From: Paracoccaceae bacterium
Lineage (GTDB): Bacteria > Pseudomonadota > Alphaproteobacteria > Rhodobacterales > Rhodobacteraceae
DNA length: 33,752 bases
NCBI GenBank assembly: GCA_027351005.1
Contig: DAIEJF010000270.1
Coordinates: 1 to 33,752 of the forward strand
Direction of reading: 5' to 3'
The notes beneath the pieces were generated by a model. The model saw only the letters and a list, made by a program, of their open reading frames with translations. It did not search any database and was not told where the DNA came from. A program made the position numbers and the translations under genes. The first letter of the stretch is position 1. The number at the start of each line of letters is the position of its first letter. Of the stretch, positions 23,646 to 31,306 are shown one piece after another.

Positions 23646-23677
23646 AAGGCCGACAGCCCTAACAGGTTGTCGGCCTT
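23646..23677 (+). terminator. Terminator behind tRNA-Leu
   Basis: AAGGCCGACA and TGTCGGCCTT pair perfectly over 10 bp around a 12-base loop, followed by CTGCTTTT. It begins 15 bp behind the tRNA 3' end. It also faces the convergent 55-aa gene. Confidence 0.75.
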
Positions 23678-23713
23678 CTGCTTTTCCGGGGCCTGCTTGG
23701 CCCGGGCCGGGGC

Positions 23714-23881
23714 TCAGCCCTGCGGCTTCTTCGCCTCGGCCGCCGCTTTCATCCGCGCCAGAAGCTCGGCCTTGGGGGTGCGTTCGCCGTAAGGGTTCCG
23801 GGTCGTGCCCTTGGCGTTGTGCTCGACGTGCCGCGGCGTGTTCTTGCCGGTCTTGGCGCCGCCCGATTTGCTGTAATCCAT
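23714..23881 (-). CDS. Small hypothetical protein (55 aa)
   Basis: The correct frame is absent from the ORF track because it is below the length cut; both track entries here are shadows. ATG 23881 has AGGAAAGGAACGGACG upstream. The product (MDYSKSGGAKTGKNTPRHVE, then HNAKGTTRNPYGERTPKAELLARMKAAAEAKKPQG) is hydrophilic, lysine-rich, probably disordered at the start with a helical end. It looks like a small conserved Rhodobacteraceae protein without known function. The wobble positions are GC-rich as in real local genes. It lies 61 bp downstream of ybaK on the same strand and may be co-transcribed. Confidence 0.65.
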   Translation of the reverse strand: MDYSKSGGAKTGKNTPRHVEHNAKGTTRNPYGERTPKAELLARMKAAAEAKKPQG

Positions 23882-23942
23882 CGTCCGTTCCTTTCCTGCG
23901 GTTGGCGGTCCCCATGCCTGATCGGGGCCGCGGTCTCAAGCG

Positions 23943-24416
23943 TCAGTCGGCGCAAAGCGGCCGTGCGGTGGCCGCAGCCGCCGCAAGCGCATCCTGCGGG
24001 GCCAGCGCCACCATCACCCCGCGCTGCCCGCCATTCACCACGATCTCGGGCACTGCCAGTGCGGCCGCCTCGAAGGCGGTGGGCACCTGGCGTTTCTGGC
24101 CGAAGGGCGAAATGCCACCGGTGCGAAAGCCGGTCAGCCGCTCGGCCTTGTCGGGCGGCATCATCTGCGCAGCCTTGCCGCCAAAGGCGCCGGCCACCCG
24201 TTTCATCGACAACGTCCGGTCCGACGGAATCACCGCGCAGGCGGGCTTGCCATCCACCTCGACCATCAGCGTCTTGAGCACCCGCGCCGGATCGACGCCG
24301 ATCGCCGCCGCCGCATGCAGCCCGATCCGGTCCTGCCCGGCGACATAGTCGTATTCCAGCACCCGGAAGGCGACCTTGGCCTTGCTCAGCGCGCGGGTGG
24401 CGGGTGTGGCGGTCAT
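23943..24416 (-). CDS. ybaK: Cys-tRNA(Pro)/Cys-tRNA(Cys) deacylase
   Basis: The protein is 157 aa, normal for YbaK. It hydrolyses cysteine wrongly attached to tRNA-Pro, acting in trans with prolyl-tRNA synthetase. Family features are TPATRALSKAKVAFRVLEYDY at the start, VLKTLMVEVDGKPACAVIPSDRTLSMKRVAGAFGGKAAQM with the catalytic-region lysines, and GFRTGGISPFGQKRQVPTAFE, the GxxSPFG substrate loop. The ATG has GAGGGCCTCTC in front. The next gene upstream, the YigZ-like one, ends 36 bp away. Confidence 0.93.
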   Translation of the reverse strand: MTATPATRALSKAKVAFRVLEYDYVAGQDRIGLHAAAAIGVDPARVLKTLMVEVDGKPACAVIPSDRTLSMKRVAGAFGGKAAQMMPPDKAERLTGFRTGGISPFGQKRQVPTAFEAAALAVPEIVVNGGQRGVMVALAPQDALAAAAATARPLCAD

Positions 24417-24452
24417 GAGAGGCCCTCGTTGCGTTTTCCCGGGATAGCGCCC

Positions 24453-24797
24453 CTAGGGCGCCAGATAAAGACGCACCGCCTCCTGCACATGGCGGAACCG
24501 GTCGCCGCCCAGGTGCTTGCCGCCGAACCAGCGGGAGACGATGACCAGATGATCGCGCACCCCCTCGCGCTCCAGCATGCGCAGGATCACCATGCCCGCG
24601 CCCGCCTCGCCGTCATCGGCCTTCAGCGCGCCGTCGTCGCAGATCAGTGCCCAACTGTTGTGCGTGGCCTTGGCGAATTTCTTGATCCGCATCAGCTCTT
24701 TCACCAGCGCTTTCGCCTCGGCCTCGCTTCGGCAGGGGGCGCCCGAGACGGCGTATTTCGACCCGCGGTCACTGATGATGTTGTCCAGGATGCGCAT
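24453..24797 (-). CDS. YigZ/IMPACT (UPF0029) family protein, short form
   Basis: The protein is 114 aa. The UPF0029 core is visible: DRGSKYAVSGAPCRSEAEAKALVKEL, FAKATHNSWALICD, ADDGEAGAGMVILRMLE and VIVSRWFGGKHLGGDRFRHVQEA. The ATHN(S/C)WA and RWFGGxxLG motifs define the family, which is related to eukaryotic IMPACT. E. coli YigZ is about 200 aa with an extra C-terminal ferredoxin-like domain; that domain is absent here and the protein ends cleanly with LYLAP. No strong ribosome site precedes ATG 24797. It is divergent from the beta-CASP nuclease gene. Confidence 0.85.
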   Translation of the reverse strand: MRILDNIISDRGSKYAVSGAPCRSEAEAKALVKELMRIKKFAKATHNSWALICDDGALKADDGEAGAGMVILRMLEREGVRDHLVIVSRWFGGKHLGGDRFRHVQEAVRLYLAP

Positions 24798-24846
24798 GGC
24801 GCAGGGCTACGCGCGCGCGCGCCTCCGATCAAGCCGGGATGCGCGT

Positions 24847-24876
24847 TTGCCTTTTGCGCGCCGCCGCATGTAGGCT
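24847..24876 (+). promoter_or_regulatory. Candidate sigma-70 promoter of the beta-CASP nuclease gene
   Basis: TTGCCT (24847-24852), an 18-bp spacer and TAGGCT (24871-24876) lie just 24 bp before the ATG at 24900, leaving a short leader that contains GAAGGAGG. The layout resembles the element before hbd. Confidence 0.5.
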
Positions 24877-24899
24877 GGATGAAACCGAAGGAGGCGCCC

Positions 24900-26480
24900 A
24901 TGATCCCCCGTCTGACCTTCCACGGTGCCGCGGGCACCGTGACAGGCTCGTGCATCCGGCTGGAAACGGGGCAGGGGCAGGTCCTGATCGATTGCGGCAT
25001 GTTCCAGGGCTCCAAGACGGAAAAAGAGCTGAACTACCGCCCGTTTCCCTTCGACCCGCGCCGGATCGCCGCGGTCATCCTGACCCATGCCCATATCGAC
25101 CATTCCGGCCTGCTGCCGAAACTGGTGCGCCACGGCTATGACGGCCCGATCCACGCCACCCAGGCCACCGCCGATCTGGCCGGGGTGATGCTGCCCGACA
25201 GCGCCCACATCCAGGAAATCGAGGTCGAGCAGCTGAACCGCCGCGCCCAGCATCGGCACGGGGGGCGGGTGGAACCGATCTACACCGCCGCCGATGCCGC
25301 CGCCTGCCAGCGGCTGTTCGTGCCGCAGCCCTACGGTGCATGGTTCCCCGTGCTGCCCGGCCTGCGCGCCCGGCTCTGGAATGCGGGGCACCTGCTGGGC
25401 TCGGCCTCGGTCGAACTGGAGATCGCGGCGCCGGGCGGCCCGCTTCGTCTGCTGGCCTCGGGCGACATCGGGCCGGATTCGAAGCTGATGGACCCCGATC
25501 CGCAAGGCCCGGCGGGGGTGGATTACCTGATCTGCGAATCCACCTATGGCGACCGGACGCGCGAAGAGGCAGGCGCCGACACGCGCCGCCACCGTCTGCG
25601 CGACGAGGTCCGCGCCGCGATGAACCCCAACGGTGTTCTGCTGATCCCATCCTTCGCGGTGGAGCGCGCGCAGGAACTGATCAGCGACCTGTCGCGGCTG
25701 ATCGCGGATGGCGAATTGCCGCGGATTCCGATCTATGTCGACAGCCCGCTGGCGGAAAAGGCGACCCGCGTCTTTGCCGACCACGCCCGGGAACTGGAGG
25801 TGGGCGCCACCTTCCTCAAGGGGCTGCGCTCGCATGATCTGCATTTCACCGAGACCGTGGAACAGAGCAAGGCGCTCGACCGGCTGCATGGCTTCCACAT
25901 CGTCATCGCCGCAAGCGGCATGTGCGAGGCAGGCCGTATCCGCCATCGGCTGAAGAACTGGCTCTGGCGCGAAGAGGCGACCGTTCTTCTGGTGGGCTAC
26001 CAGGCGGCGGGCACGCTGGGCCGCATCCTGCAAGAGGGCGCGGCCACCGTTCGCATCCAGGGCGAGGAATACAACGTCCGCGCCCGGATCCGCTCGCTGG
26101 ATCTCTATTCAGGCCATGCCGACGCTGCCGAACTGGTCGACTGGGTGAAGGCCCGGCTGCCGCTGACCCATACCCTCTTTCTGGATCACGGAGAGCCCGA
26201 TGCCATCGCGGGCCTTGCCGCGCGGCTTGATGGCGTTTTGCCTGCGGGACAGATCCTGCGCCCCGCGCTTGATGCGCCCTACGAACTGACGGCGACGGGC
26301 GCCGTGGCAAGAGAGCCCGAGACCGCGCCGCGGCTGGCGCCGGAAAAGCTTGCGCGGCTGGATTGGCACAATGATGTGTCGCGGCTTTTCCTCGACATCA
26401 ACGACGCGCTGAAGGGCGCCCCGGACGAACGCGCGCGCGATGTGCTGATCCGGCGGCTGGAACGCGCGCTGAAGGCGTAG
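24900..26480 (+). CDS. Metallo-beta-lactamase/beta-CASP RNA-processing nuclease (CPSF-73/YSH1-like)
   Basis: The protein is 526 aa from ATG 24900 with GAAGGAGGCGCCC upstream; the track start at 24315 covers other genes. Zinc-binding motif 2 is HAHIDHSG (His63, His65, Asp67, His68). LWNAGHLLGSASVEL and LLASGDIG supply later ligands. The beta-CASP insert runs from about LICESTYGDRTREEA (motif 4 region) through LLIPSFAVERAQELI and IVIAASGMCEAGRIRHRLKNWL. The C-terminal RNA specificity part has VRARIRSLDLYSGHADAAEL and HTLFLDHGEPDAI. Such proteins are endo/exoribonucleases related to the cleavage factor CPSF-73; bacterial members are poorly studied and distinct from RNase J. It likely acts on RNA in the cytosol. 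Confidence 0.9.
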   Translation: MIPRLTFHGAAGTVTGSCIRLETGQGQVLIDCGMFQGSKTEKELNYRPFPFDPRRIAAVILTHAHIDHSGLLPKLVRHGYDGPIHATQATADLAGVMLPDSAHIQEIEVEQLNRRAQHRHGGRVEPIYTAADAAACQRLFVPQPYGAWFPVLPGLRARLWNAGHLLGSASVELEIAAPGGPLRLLASGDIGPDSKLMDPDPQGPAGVDYLICESTYGDRTREEAGADTRRHRLRDEVRAAMNPNGVLLIPSFAVERAQELISDLSRLIADGELPRIPIYVDSPLAEKATRVFADHARELEVGATFLKGLRSHDLHFTETVEQSKALDRLHGFHIVIAASGMCEAGRIRHRLKNWLWREEATVLLVGYQAAGTLGRILQEGAATVRIQGEEYNVRARIRSLDLYSGHADAAELVDWVKARLPLTHTLFLDHGEPDAIAGLAARLDGVLPAGQILRPALDAPYELTATGAVAREPETAPRLAPEKLARLDWHNDVSRLFLDINDALKGAPDERARDVLIRRLERALKA

Positions 26481-26485
26481 GCCGC

Positions 26486-26513
26486 TTGCCTTTTCCGCCG
26501 CCCCCGATAGAAC
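26486..26513 (+). promoter_or_regulatory. Candidate promoter of the TauE/SafE gene
   Basis: TTGCCT (26486-26491), a 16-bp spacer and TAGAAC (26508-26513) lie in the 58-bp gap before ATG 26539. The -10 is weak; the gene may also be read through from the nuclease gene. Confidence 0.3.
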
Positions 26514-26538
26514 CGGCGGGCTGGCGAAGGGGGACGCG

Positions 26539-27279
26539 ATGCTGACGGTGGTGGTTTTTCTTGCGGGCCTCTGGGCCGGGCTTCAGAATGCGTTGGCGGG
26601 GGGCGGATCGTTCATCACGCTGCCCGCGCTGATCCTGACGGGGCTGACGCCCCTTGCGGCCAACATCACCTCGACCGTCGCGCTGTTTCCCGGGCAGGTC
26701 ACCTCGGGGCTTGCCGGGCGGCGGATGGTCAGCGGCGTCGGGCGGCTGCCGTTCTGGGTGCTGTTCGTCGTCTCGATCCTCGGCGGGGCCTGCGGGGCGC
26801 TGCTGCTGCTGGAAACGCCTTCGTCGGTCTTCGCGCGGCTGGTGCCCTGGCTGGTGCTGTTTGCCACTGCGGTTTTCGCCTGGGGCTCGTTCGGACCCAA
26901 GCGCAAGGCCCCTGGCGCCCAGATCGGCCCCGTGGGGGCCGCGCTCGCGCAGTTCGGCATCGCGGTCTACGGCGGCTATTTCGGCGGCGGCATCGGCTTT
27001 CTGATGATGGCGGCGCTGACCATGGCGGGCCTGCCGACCCGCAGCGCGGGTGCCACCAAGAATGTGCTGGCGGCGGTGATGAACGCCTCTGCGGTTGCCT
27101 TCTTCGTCACCTCGCCCCAGGTGCACTGGCTCAGCGCGCTGGCCCTGGGCAGCGGCGCGATCATCGGTGGCCTTGCCGGGGCCTGGGCGCTGCACAAGGT
27201 GAACGAGCGCCTGCTGCGCATCGTCATCGTGGGTCTGGGCATCGCGCTGACGATCGGGCTGTTCACCCGGCCGTTCTGA
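26539..27279 (+). CDS. TauE/SafE family sulfite/anion exporter permease
   Basis: The protein is 246 aa with GAAGGGGGACGCG before the ATG. It is strongly hydrophobic with about seven or eight membrane segments. The family's repeated motif is present at the start as GLQNALAGGGSFITLPALILTGLTPLAANITSTVALFPG and again in the second half as GGYFGGGIGFLMMAALTMAGL, followed by ATKNVLAAVMNASAVAFF. Members move sulfite, sulfoacetate or other small anions across the inner membrane; the substrate here is unknown, and no sulfur genes are nearby. It ends 4 bp before the convergent DUF1501 stop. Confidence 0.9.
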   Translation: MLTVVVFLAGLWAGLQNALAGGGSFITLPALILTGLTPLAANITSTVALFPGQVTSGLAGRRMVSGVGRLPFWVLFVVSILGGACGALLLLETPSSVFARLVPWLVLFATAVFAWGSFGPKRKAPGAQIGPVGAALAQFGIAVYGGYFGGGIGFLMMAALTMAGLPTRSAGATKNVLAAVMNASAVAFFVTSPQVHWLSALALGSGAIIGGLAGAWALHKVNERLLRIVIVGLGIALTIGLFTRPF

Positions 27280-27283
27280 TCCC

Positions 27284-28534
27284 TCAGGCCAGGATCCCGG
27301 GGTCGGTTCCCATGTCGAGCCCCGGGAACACCGTCTTTTCCAGCAGCCCCTTGTCCAGCCCGTACAGCCCCCGCATCGCCCAGGCGGCATAGGCCCGCAC
27401 GTCGGCGGTCGGCATCAGATCGCGCCGTTCGTAAAGCGCGGCCTCGTCCAGCCCCGGCCAGCGGCCATAGACCTTGCCGCCCCGGATCGCCCCGCCCGCC
27501 ATGAGCATCGCGCCGCCGGTCCCGTGGTCGGTGCCGCCGGTGCCGTTTTCCTTCGCGGTGCGGCCGAACTCGGTCATGGCGATCACCGTGGTCTTGCCCC
27601 AGACCGGGCCCAGATCCTCTTTCAGGGTCAGGATCGTGCGGCACAGCGCGCCAAGTTCGCGCTTCAGCACGTCGGCCTGCGCCGCGTGGCTGTCCCATCC
27701 CGAGATCGAGAAGGTGGCGATGCGCGTGTCACCCTTCAGGCGGCTTGCGGCAAAGGCTGCCAGCGGATCGGGGGCGGCGGCCGTGTTGGCAGCGGGTGCC
27801 ATGGCGGGTGCCGGCGCCATCATCATCCCGTCCGATCCGGCCCCCATCGCGTCGGCGGTCGCGGCCATCTGGTCGGTCAGGGCGATCGCCTCGGTGGCCG
27901 AGGTTCGGAACATCGGATCATCCTGATACATCCGCGCCAGCAGTCGGCGGCCCTGCGCCGACAGTTGCAGGCGCGCGTCGGGGGCCCAGCTTGCATAGGG
28001 CGCGCGGCCCAGGATCACCTTCATCTCGTCCCGCCCGACCGCAAAGGCGGTTTCCGAACTCAGCCCCGGCATCGCCTGCAACATCCGGTTCAGCCAGCCG
28101 TCCTTCACGGTCAGGTCGGGCACATCGCGCCCGGTACCGGCCTCGAGGATGTCCTGCCCGTCGAAATGGCTGCGCTTGTCGCGGTAGGGGGTCGAGACCG
28201 CGTGTGCAAAGGCCAACTCGCCCTTGGCCCACAGTGGCATCAGCGGCGCAAGGTCGGGATGGGCGGCATAGATCCCGGTCAGCGGCAGCGCCTCGCCCGC
28301 CTTCAGGGTCAGGTTGCGATAGCCAGCGAAGGCCGGATCGCCCACCGGGCGCACCACGTCCAGCCCGTCCATCGCCCCGCGCAGGATCAGCACCACCAGC
28401 CGGTTCTCCCCCGGTGCGGCAGCGAAGGTGACGGTGGTCATCAGCGGCTGCGCTGCGATGGAACAGCCCACCAGCGCGCCGGTCTTCAGGAACAGGCGCC
28501 GCGAGAGCGGGGCGGAAAGCACGGAGTCGGTCAT
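27284..28534 (-). CDS. DUF1501 family protein with Tat-type signal
   Basis: The protein is 416 aa. The N-terminus LSRRLFLKTGALVGCSIAAQPLMTTVTFAAA has a twin-arginine motif (SRRLFLK) and hydrophobic stretch, so it should be exported folded by Tat. Typical DUF1501 blocks follow: RLVVLILRGAMDGLDVVRPVGDPAF, SHFDGQDILEAG, FSISGWDSHAAQ, TVIAMTEFGRTAKENGTGGTDHGTGGAMLMAGG. The FGRT...G.DHG pattern recalls the alkaline phosphatase/sulfatase fold, but no activity is established. A low-complexity Met/Ala/Pro insert (about residues 230-255) is unusual. ATG 28534 has TAGGAG, and the DUF1800 gene ends 9 bp upstream; the pair is a common operon. Confidence 0.92.
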   Translation of the reverse strand: MTDSVLSAPLSRRLFLKTGALVGCSIAAQPLMTTVTFAAAPGENRLVVLILRGAMDGLDVVRPVGDPAFAGYRNLTLKAGEALPLTGIYAAHPDLAPLMPLWAKGELAFAHAVSTPYRDKRSHFDGQDILEAGTGRDVPDLTVKDGWLNRMLQAMPGLSSETAFAVGRDEMKVILGRAPYASWAPDARLQLSAQGRRLLARMYQDDPMFRTSATEAIALTDQMAATADAMGAGSDGMMMAPAPAMAPAANTAAAPDPLAAFAASRLKGDTRIATFSISGWDSHAAQADVLKRELGALCRTILTLKEDLGPVWGKTTVIAMTEFGRTAKENGTGGTDHGTGGAMLMAGGAIRGGKVYGRWPGLDEAALYERRDLMPTADVRAYAAWAMRGLYGLDKGLLEKTVFPGLDMGTDPGILA

Positions 28535-28543
28535 CAGAGGCTC

Positions 28544-29914
28544 CTAGCGCCGGTTGAAATCGTTCGAGGCCAGAACGAGGCCCACGCCCTCGCGCCGGTT
28601 CTCGGCCTGACGCGCGGCGTCGATCACGGTCTGGCTGGCGGCATCGGCCAGCGCCACCTGCACGAAGTCGCGCGGATCTGGAAGGTCTGGCAGCAGTTGC
28701 TGGGGCACCGCCATCGCCCATTGAATGCGCGCTGCCAGCAGCGGCGGGGTCACCCAGCCCGCCGAATCCTCGTGCCAGCCGTTCGGGCCAGGGGCCTGCT
28801 GGAACGGCTGGCCCATCCCGATCAGCGGTGTCTGCACGAACCGCTGGATCTGTTGCGGGCGAAGCCCCGCCAGCGTCTCCCGCGGGGGGGCCAGTGCCCG
28901 CAGCGCGGCGACGATGTAATCGAACGGCATCCGCACTTTGGCCCCGGGCGGGGCCCAGGCGGCGGGGTGATCGAGCATGGCGGAATAGACCGCCGTCAGA
29001 TCACCGCCCGAGCGGCGATAGGCCGCCGTCATCGCCTGCACCAGCCCCGGATCGGGCGTATCGGCCACGAAATGCACCGCGATCTTCGTCGCGATGTGCT
29101 GCGCCGTTTCCGGGCGCAGGGCGATGTCGTCAAGCGCGCGGTTAATCTGGGCCAGCTTGTCCTTCGGTGGCCCGCCGTAGGTCTTTCCCAGCAGCGTCTC
29201 GGCCGCGGGTTCCACCATGTTCGGGTTGAAGCGGAACTGGCCATCCTTGTTGTCCAGCGTCAGCCCGGTCAGCAGATAGGCGAACTGGCGCACATCGGTC
29301 TGGCTGTAACCGGCCCCCACGCCCAGCGTGTGCAGCTCCAGCACCTCACGCGCGAGGTTCTCGTTCAGCCCGCGCTTCTGCCGTTCGCCCGCCCGCGACT
29401 GCGGCCCCGAAGAGGTGATCTGGTCCAGGTAGATCAGCATCGCCGGATGGGTGACCACAGCGGTCAGCAGATCGGTGAAGCGCCCCGTCATGTGCGGGCG
29501 CACCGCCTCGTCGGCAAAGACCGAGGGGATCGCCTTCACCCGGGCCAACTTGCCCACCACGGTAAAGTGGTTGGTCCAGAAATCCTGCAACCGCTCGCGG
29601 AACCCCGAGGCGCCGTAGACCCCCCGCTGCACGAAGTTCAGCAGCGCCGCGTCGTTCATGACGTTGATCTGCCGCCGCGTTTCCTTCAGCGCCTCGGCAG
29701 CGCCGGGAACATTGGCGCGGGCATCGCGGTTGTGTTCGGTCACCTGATGCCCAAGCGCCCAGACCTGCTGCGGGTCGGGGCCGGGGAAATCGGCCAGGGC
29801 CTGGTCAGGCGCCGCCAACCCCGCCAGGATCGCCGCGGCATCGGCGGGCGCGGGGGCCAGCGGAGACAGGCCGCAGCCAAAGCGGATGGCGGCGATGGTT
29901 GCGTTTGACGGCAT
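28544..29914 (-). CDS. DUF1800 family protein
   Basis: The protein is 456 aa with AAGGAAGGGCCCC before the ATG. The hallmark blocks are AAIRFGCGLSPLAP near the start, FRERLQDFWTNHFTV, RPHMTGRFTDLLTAVVTHPAMLIYLD, LNENLAREVLELHTLGVGAGYSQTDVRQFAYLLTGLTLD, HIATKIAVHFVADTPDPGLVQAM and, late, MGQPFQQAPGPNGW. This is the standard partner of DUF1501 proteins. No clear signal peptide is seen, so localisation is uncertain; it may travel with its Tat-exported partner. Biochemical function is not established for either family. Confidence 0.92.
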   Translation of the reverse strand: MPSNATIAAIRFGCGLSPLAPAPADAAAILAGLAAPDQALADFPGPDPQQVWALGHQVTEHNRDARANVPGAAEALKETRRQINVMNDAALLNFVQRGVYGASGFRERLQDFWTNHFTVVGKLARVKAIPSVFADEAVRPHMTGRFTDLLTAVVTHPAMLIYLDQITSSGPQSRAGERQKRGLNENLAREVLELHTLGVGAGYSQTDVRQFAYLLTGLTLDNKDGQFRFNPNMVEPAAETLLGKTYGGPPKDKLAQINRALDDIALRPETAQHIATKIAVHFVADTPDPGLVQAMTAAYRRSGGDLTAVYSAMLDHPAAWAPPGAKVRMPFDYIVAALRALAPPRETLAGLRPQQIQRFVQTPLIGMGQPFQQAPGPNGWHEDSAGWVTPPLLAARIQWAMAVPQQLLPDLPDPRDFVQVALADAASQTVIDAARQAENRREGVGLVLASNDFNRR

Positions 29915-30031
29915 GGGGCCCTTCCTTGTGCGGGGTCCGAAGGTCGCTATGCCGTCAACCTTACCAGAGCCTTGGCGCCGCCCCAGTCACGTTCTCGCGC
30001 CCGGGCGGGTAGCCGCTTGCGTTGACCCCGA

Positions 30032-31270
30032 TCAGAGGGTCAGCGCGCGATCCCCGGCGGCATCGCGGATGCGCGTGCCAAGGCCCAGCCGGTCCAGCAC
30101 CGTCAGGAAGGGCTTTGGCGGCAGTTCCTCGATGTTGCGCATGCCGCCCACGTCCCAGGTGCCGTCCGCGATCAGCAGCGCCGCGGCAACCGCGGGAACA
30201 CCGGCGGTATAGCTGATCCCCTGGCTGCCCACCTCGGCATAAGCCTCGGCATGGTCGGCCACGTTGTATATGAACACCTCTGTCGCCTTGCCGTCCTTTT
30301 GTCCGCGGACAAGGTCGCCGATGCAGGTCTTGCCGGTATAGTCGGGGGCCAGGCTTGCCGGATCGGGCAGCACCGCCTTCACCAGCTTCAGCGGCACGAC
30401 CTCCTGTCCCTCGGCCGTTCTCACCGGCTTTTCCGACAGAAGGCCCAGGTTTTTCAGGACCGTGAACACCTGGATGTAGCGTTCGCCAAAGCCCATCCAG
30501 AAGCGCACGGTAGGAATGCCCAGGATCTGGCTCAGCGAATGCACCTCGTCATGGCCGGTCAGATAGGCGCGCTGGTTGCCCACGACCGGCAGATCCCAGT
30601 CCTGACCGACCTCGAACATCTGGTTGGAAACCCACTGGCCCTTCTGCCAGGACCACACCTGCCCGGTGAATTCGCGGAAGTTGATCTCGGGGTCGAAGTT
30701 GGTGGCGAACCAGCGGCCATGGCTGCCCGCGTTGATGTCGATGATGTCGAGCGTGTCGATCCGGTCGAAATGCTCATCTGCCGCAAGACGGGCATAGGCG
30801 TTCACCACGCCCGGATCGAAACCCGCGCCCAGGATCGCGGTGACGCCCGCCGCCGCGCAGGCCTCGCGCCGCCGCCATTCATAGTTGGCATACCACGGCG
30901 GGGTTTCGCAGACCTTGGCCGGGTCTTCGTGGATCGCGGTATCCAGATAGGCGGCGCCGGTCTCGATGCAGGCGGCCAGCACCGTCATGTTGACGAAGGA
31001 CGAACCGAGGTTCAGCACGATCTGCGCCCCCGTCGCCCGGATCAGTGCGGCCACCACGGCGCTGTCCATCGCATCAACCGCATGGGCGGCAAAGGTGCCC
31101 GGCACCTTCATCGCGCCCCTGGCCCGCACCCCCGCGATGATCGCCTCGCATTTTGCAATCGTGCGCGAGGCGATGTGCAGATCGCCCAGAACATCGTTGT
31201 TCTGCGCGCATTTGTGCGCCACGACCTGCGCCACGCCACCGGCGCCGATGATCAGAACGTTCCGTTTCAC
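30032..31270 (-). CDS. Carboxynorspermidine/carboxyspermidine dehydrogenase (saccharopine dehydrogenase family)
   Basis: The protein is 412 aa and starts with GTG 31270, with AAGGAG upstream. The N-terminal Rossmann motif is VLIIGAGGVAQVVAHKCAQN, followed by IASRTIAKCEAI and LNLGSSFVNMTVLAACIETGAAYLDTA. GAGFDPGVVNAYARLA and DINAGSHGRWFATNFDPEINFREF mark the carboxynorspermidine synthase branch rather than lysine-pathway enzymes. It condenses aspartate semialdehyde with putrescine or 1,3-diaminopropane, reducing the imine with NADPH to carboxyspermidine or carboxynorspermidine. The decarboxylase gene for the next step lies 36 bp upstream on the same strand. Confidence 0.92.
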   Translation of the reverse strand: MKRNVLIIGAGGVAQVVAHKCAQNNDVLGDLHIASRTIAKCEAIIAGVRARGAMKVPGTFAAHAVDAMDSAVVAALIRATGAQIVLNLGSSFVNMTVLAACIETGAAYLDTAIHEDPAKVCETPPWYANYEWRRREACAAAGVTAILGAGFDPGVVNAYARLAADEHFDRIDTLDIIDINAGSHGRWFATNFDPEINFREFTGQVWSWQKGQWVSNQMFEVGQDWDLPVVGNQRAYLTGHDEVHSLSQILGIPTVRFWMGFGERYIQVFTVLKNLGLLSEKPVRTAEGQEVVPLKLVKAVLPDPASLAPDYTGKTCIGDLVRGQKDGKATEVFIYNVADHAEAYAEVGSQGISYTAGVPAVAAALLIADGTWDVGGMRNIEELPPKPFLTVLDRLGLGTRIRDAAGDRALTL

Positions 31271-31306
31271 GGGCGGAAACTCCTTTCAGCACGACAGAGG
31301 GAAGCC

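Noticed and set aside
23201-23646. N-terminal extension of the NDUFA9-like protein and a 143-aa ORF through the tRNA
   Set aside because: These read back through tRNA-Leu; the real start is ATG 23379 with GGAGG in front and a dinucleotide motif directly behind.
27524-29908. 794-aa plus-strand ORF
   Set aside because: It lies opposite the well-supported DUF1501 and DUF1800 genes and reads as low-complexity Arg/Gly/His; a shadow.
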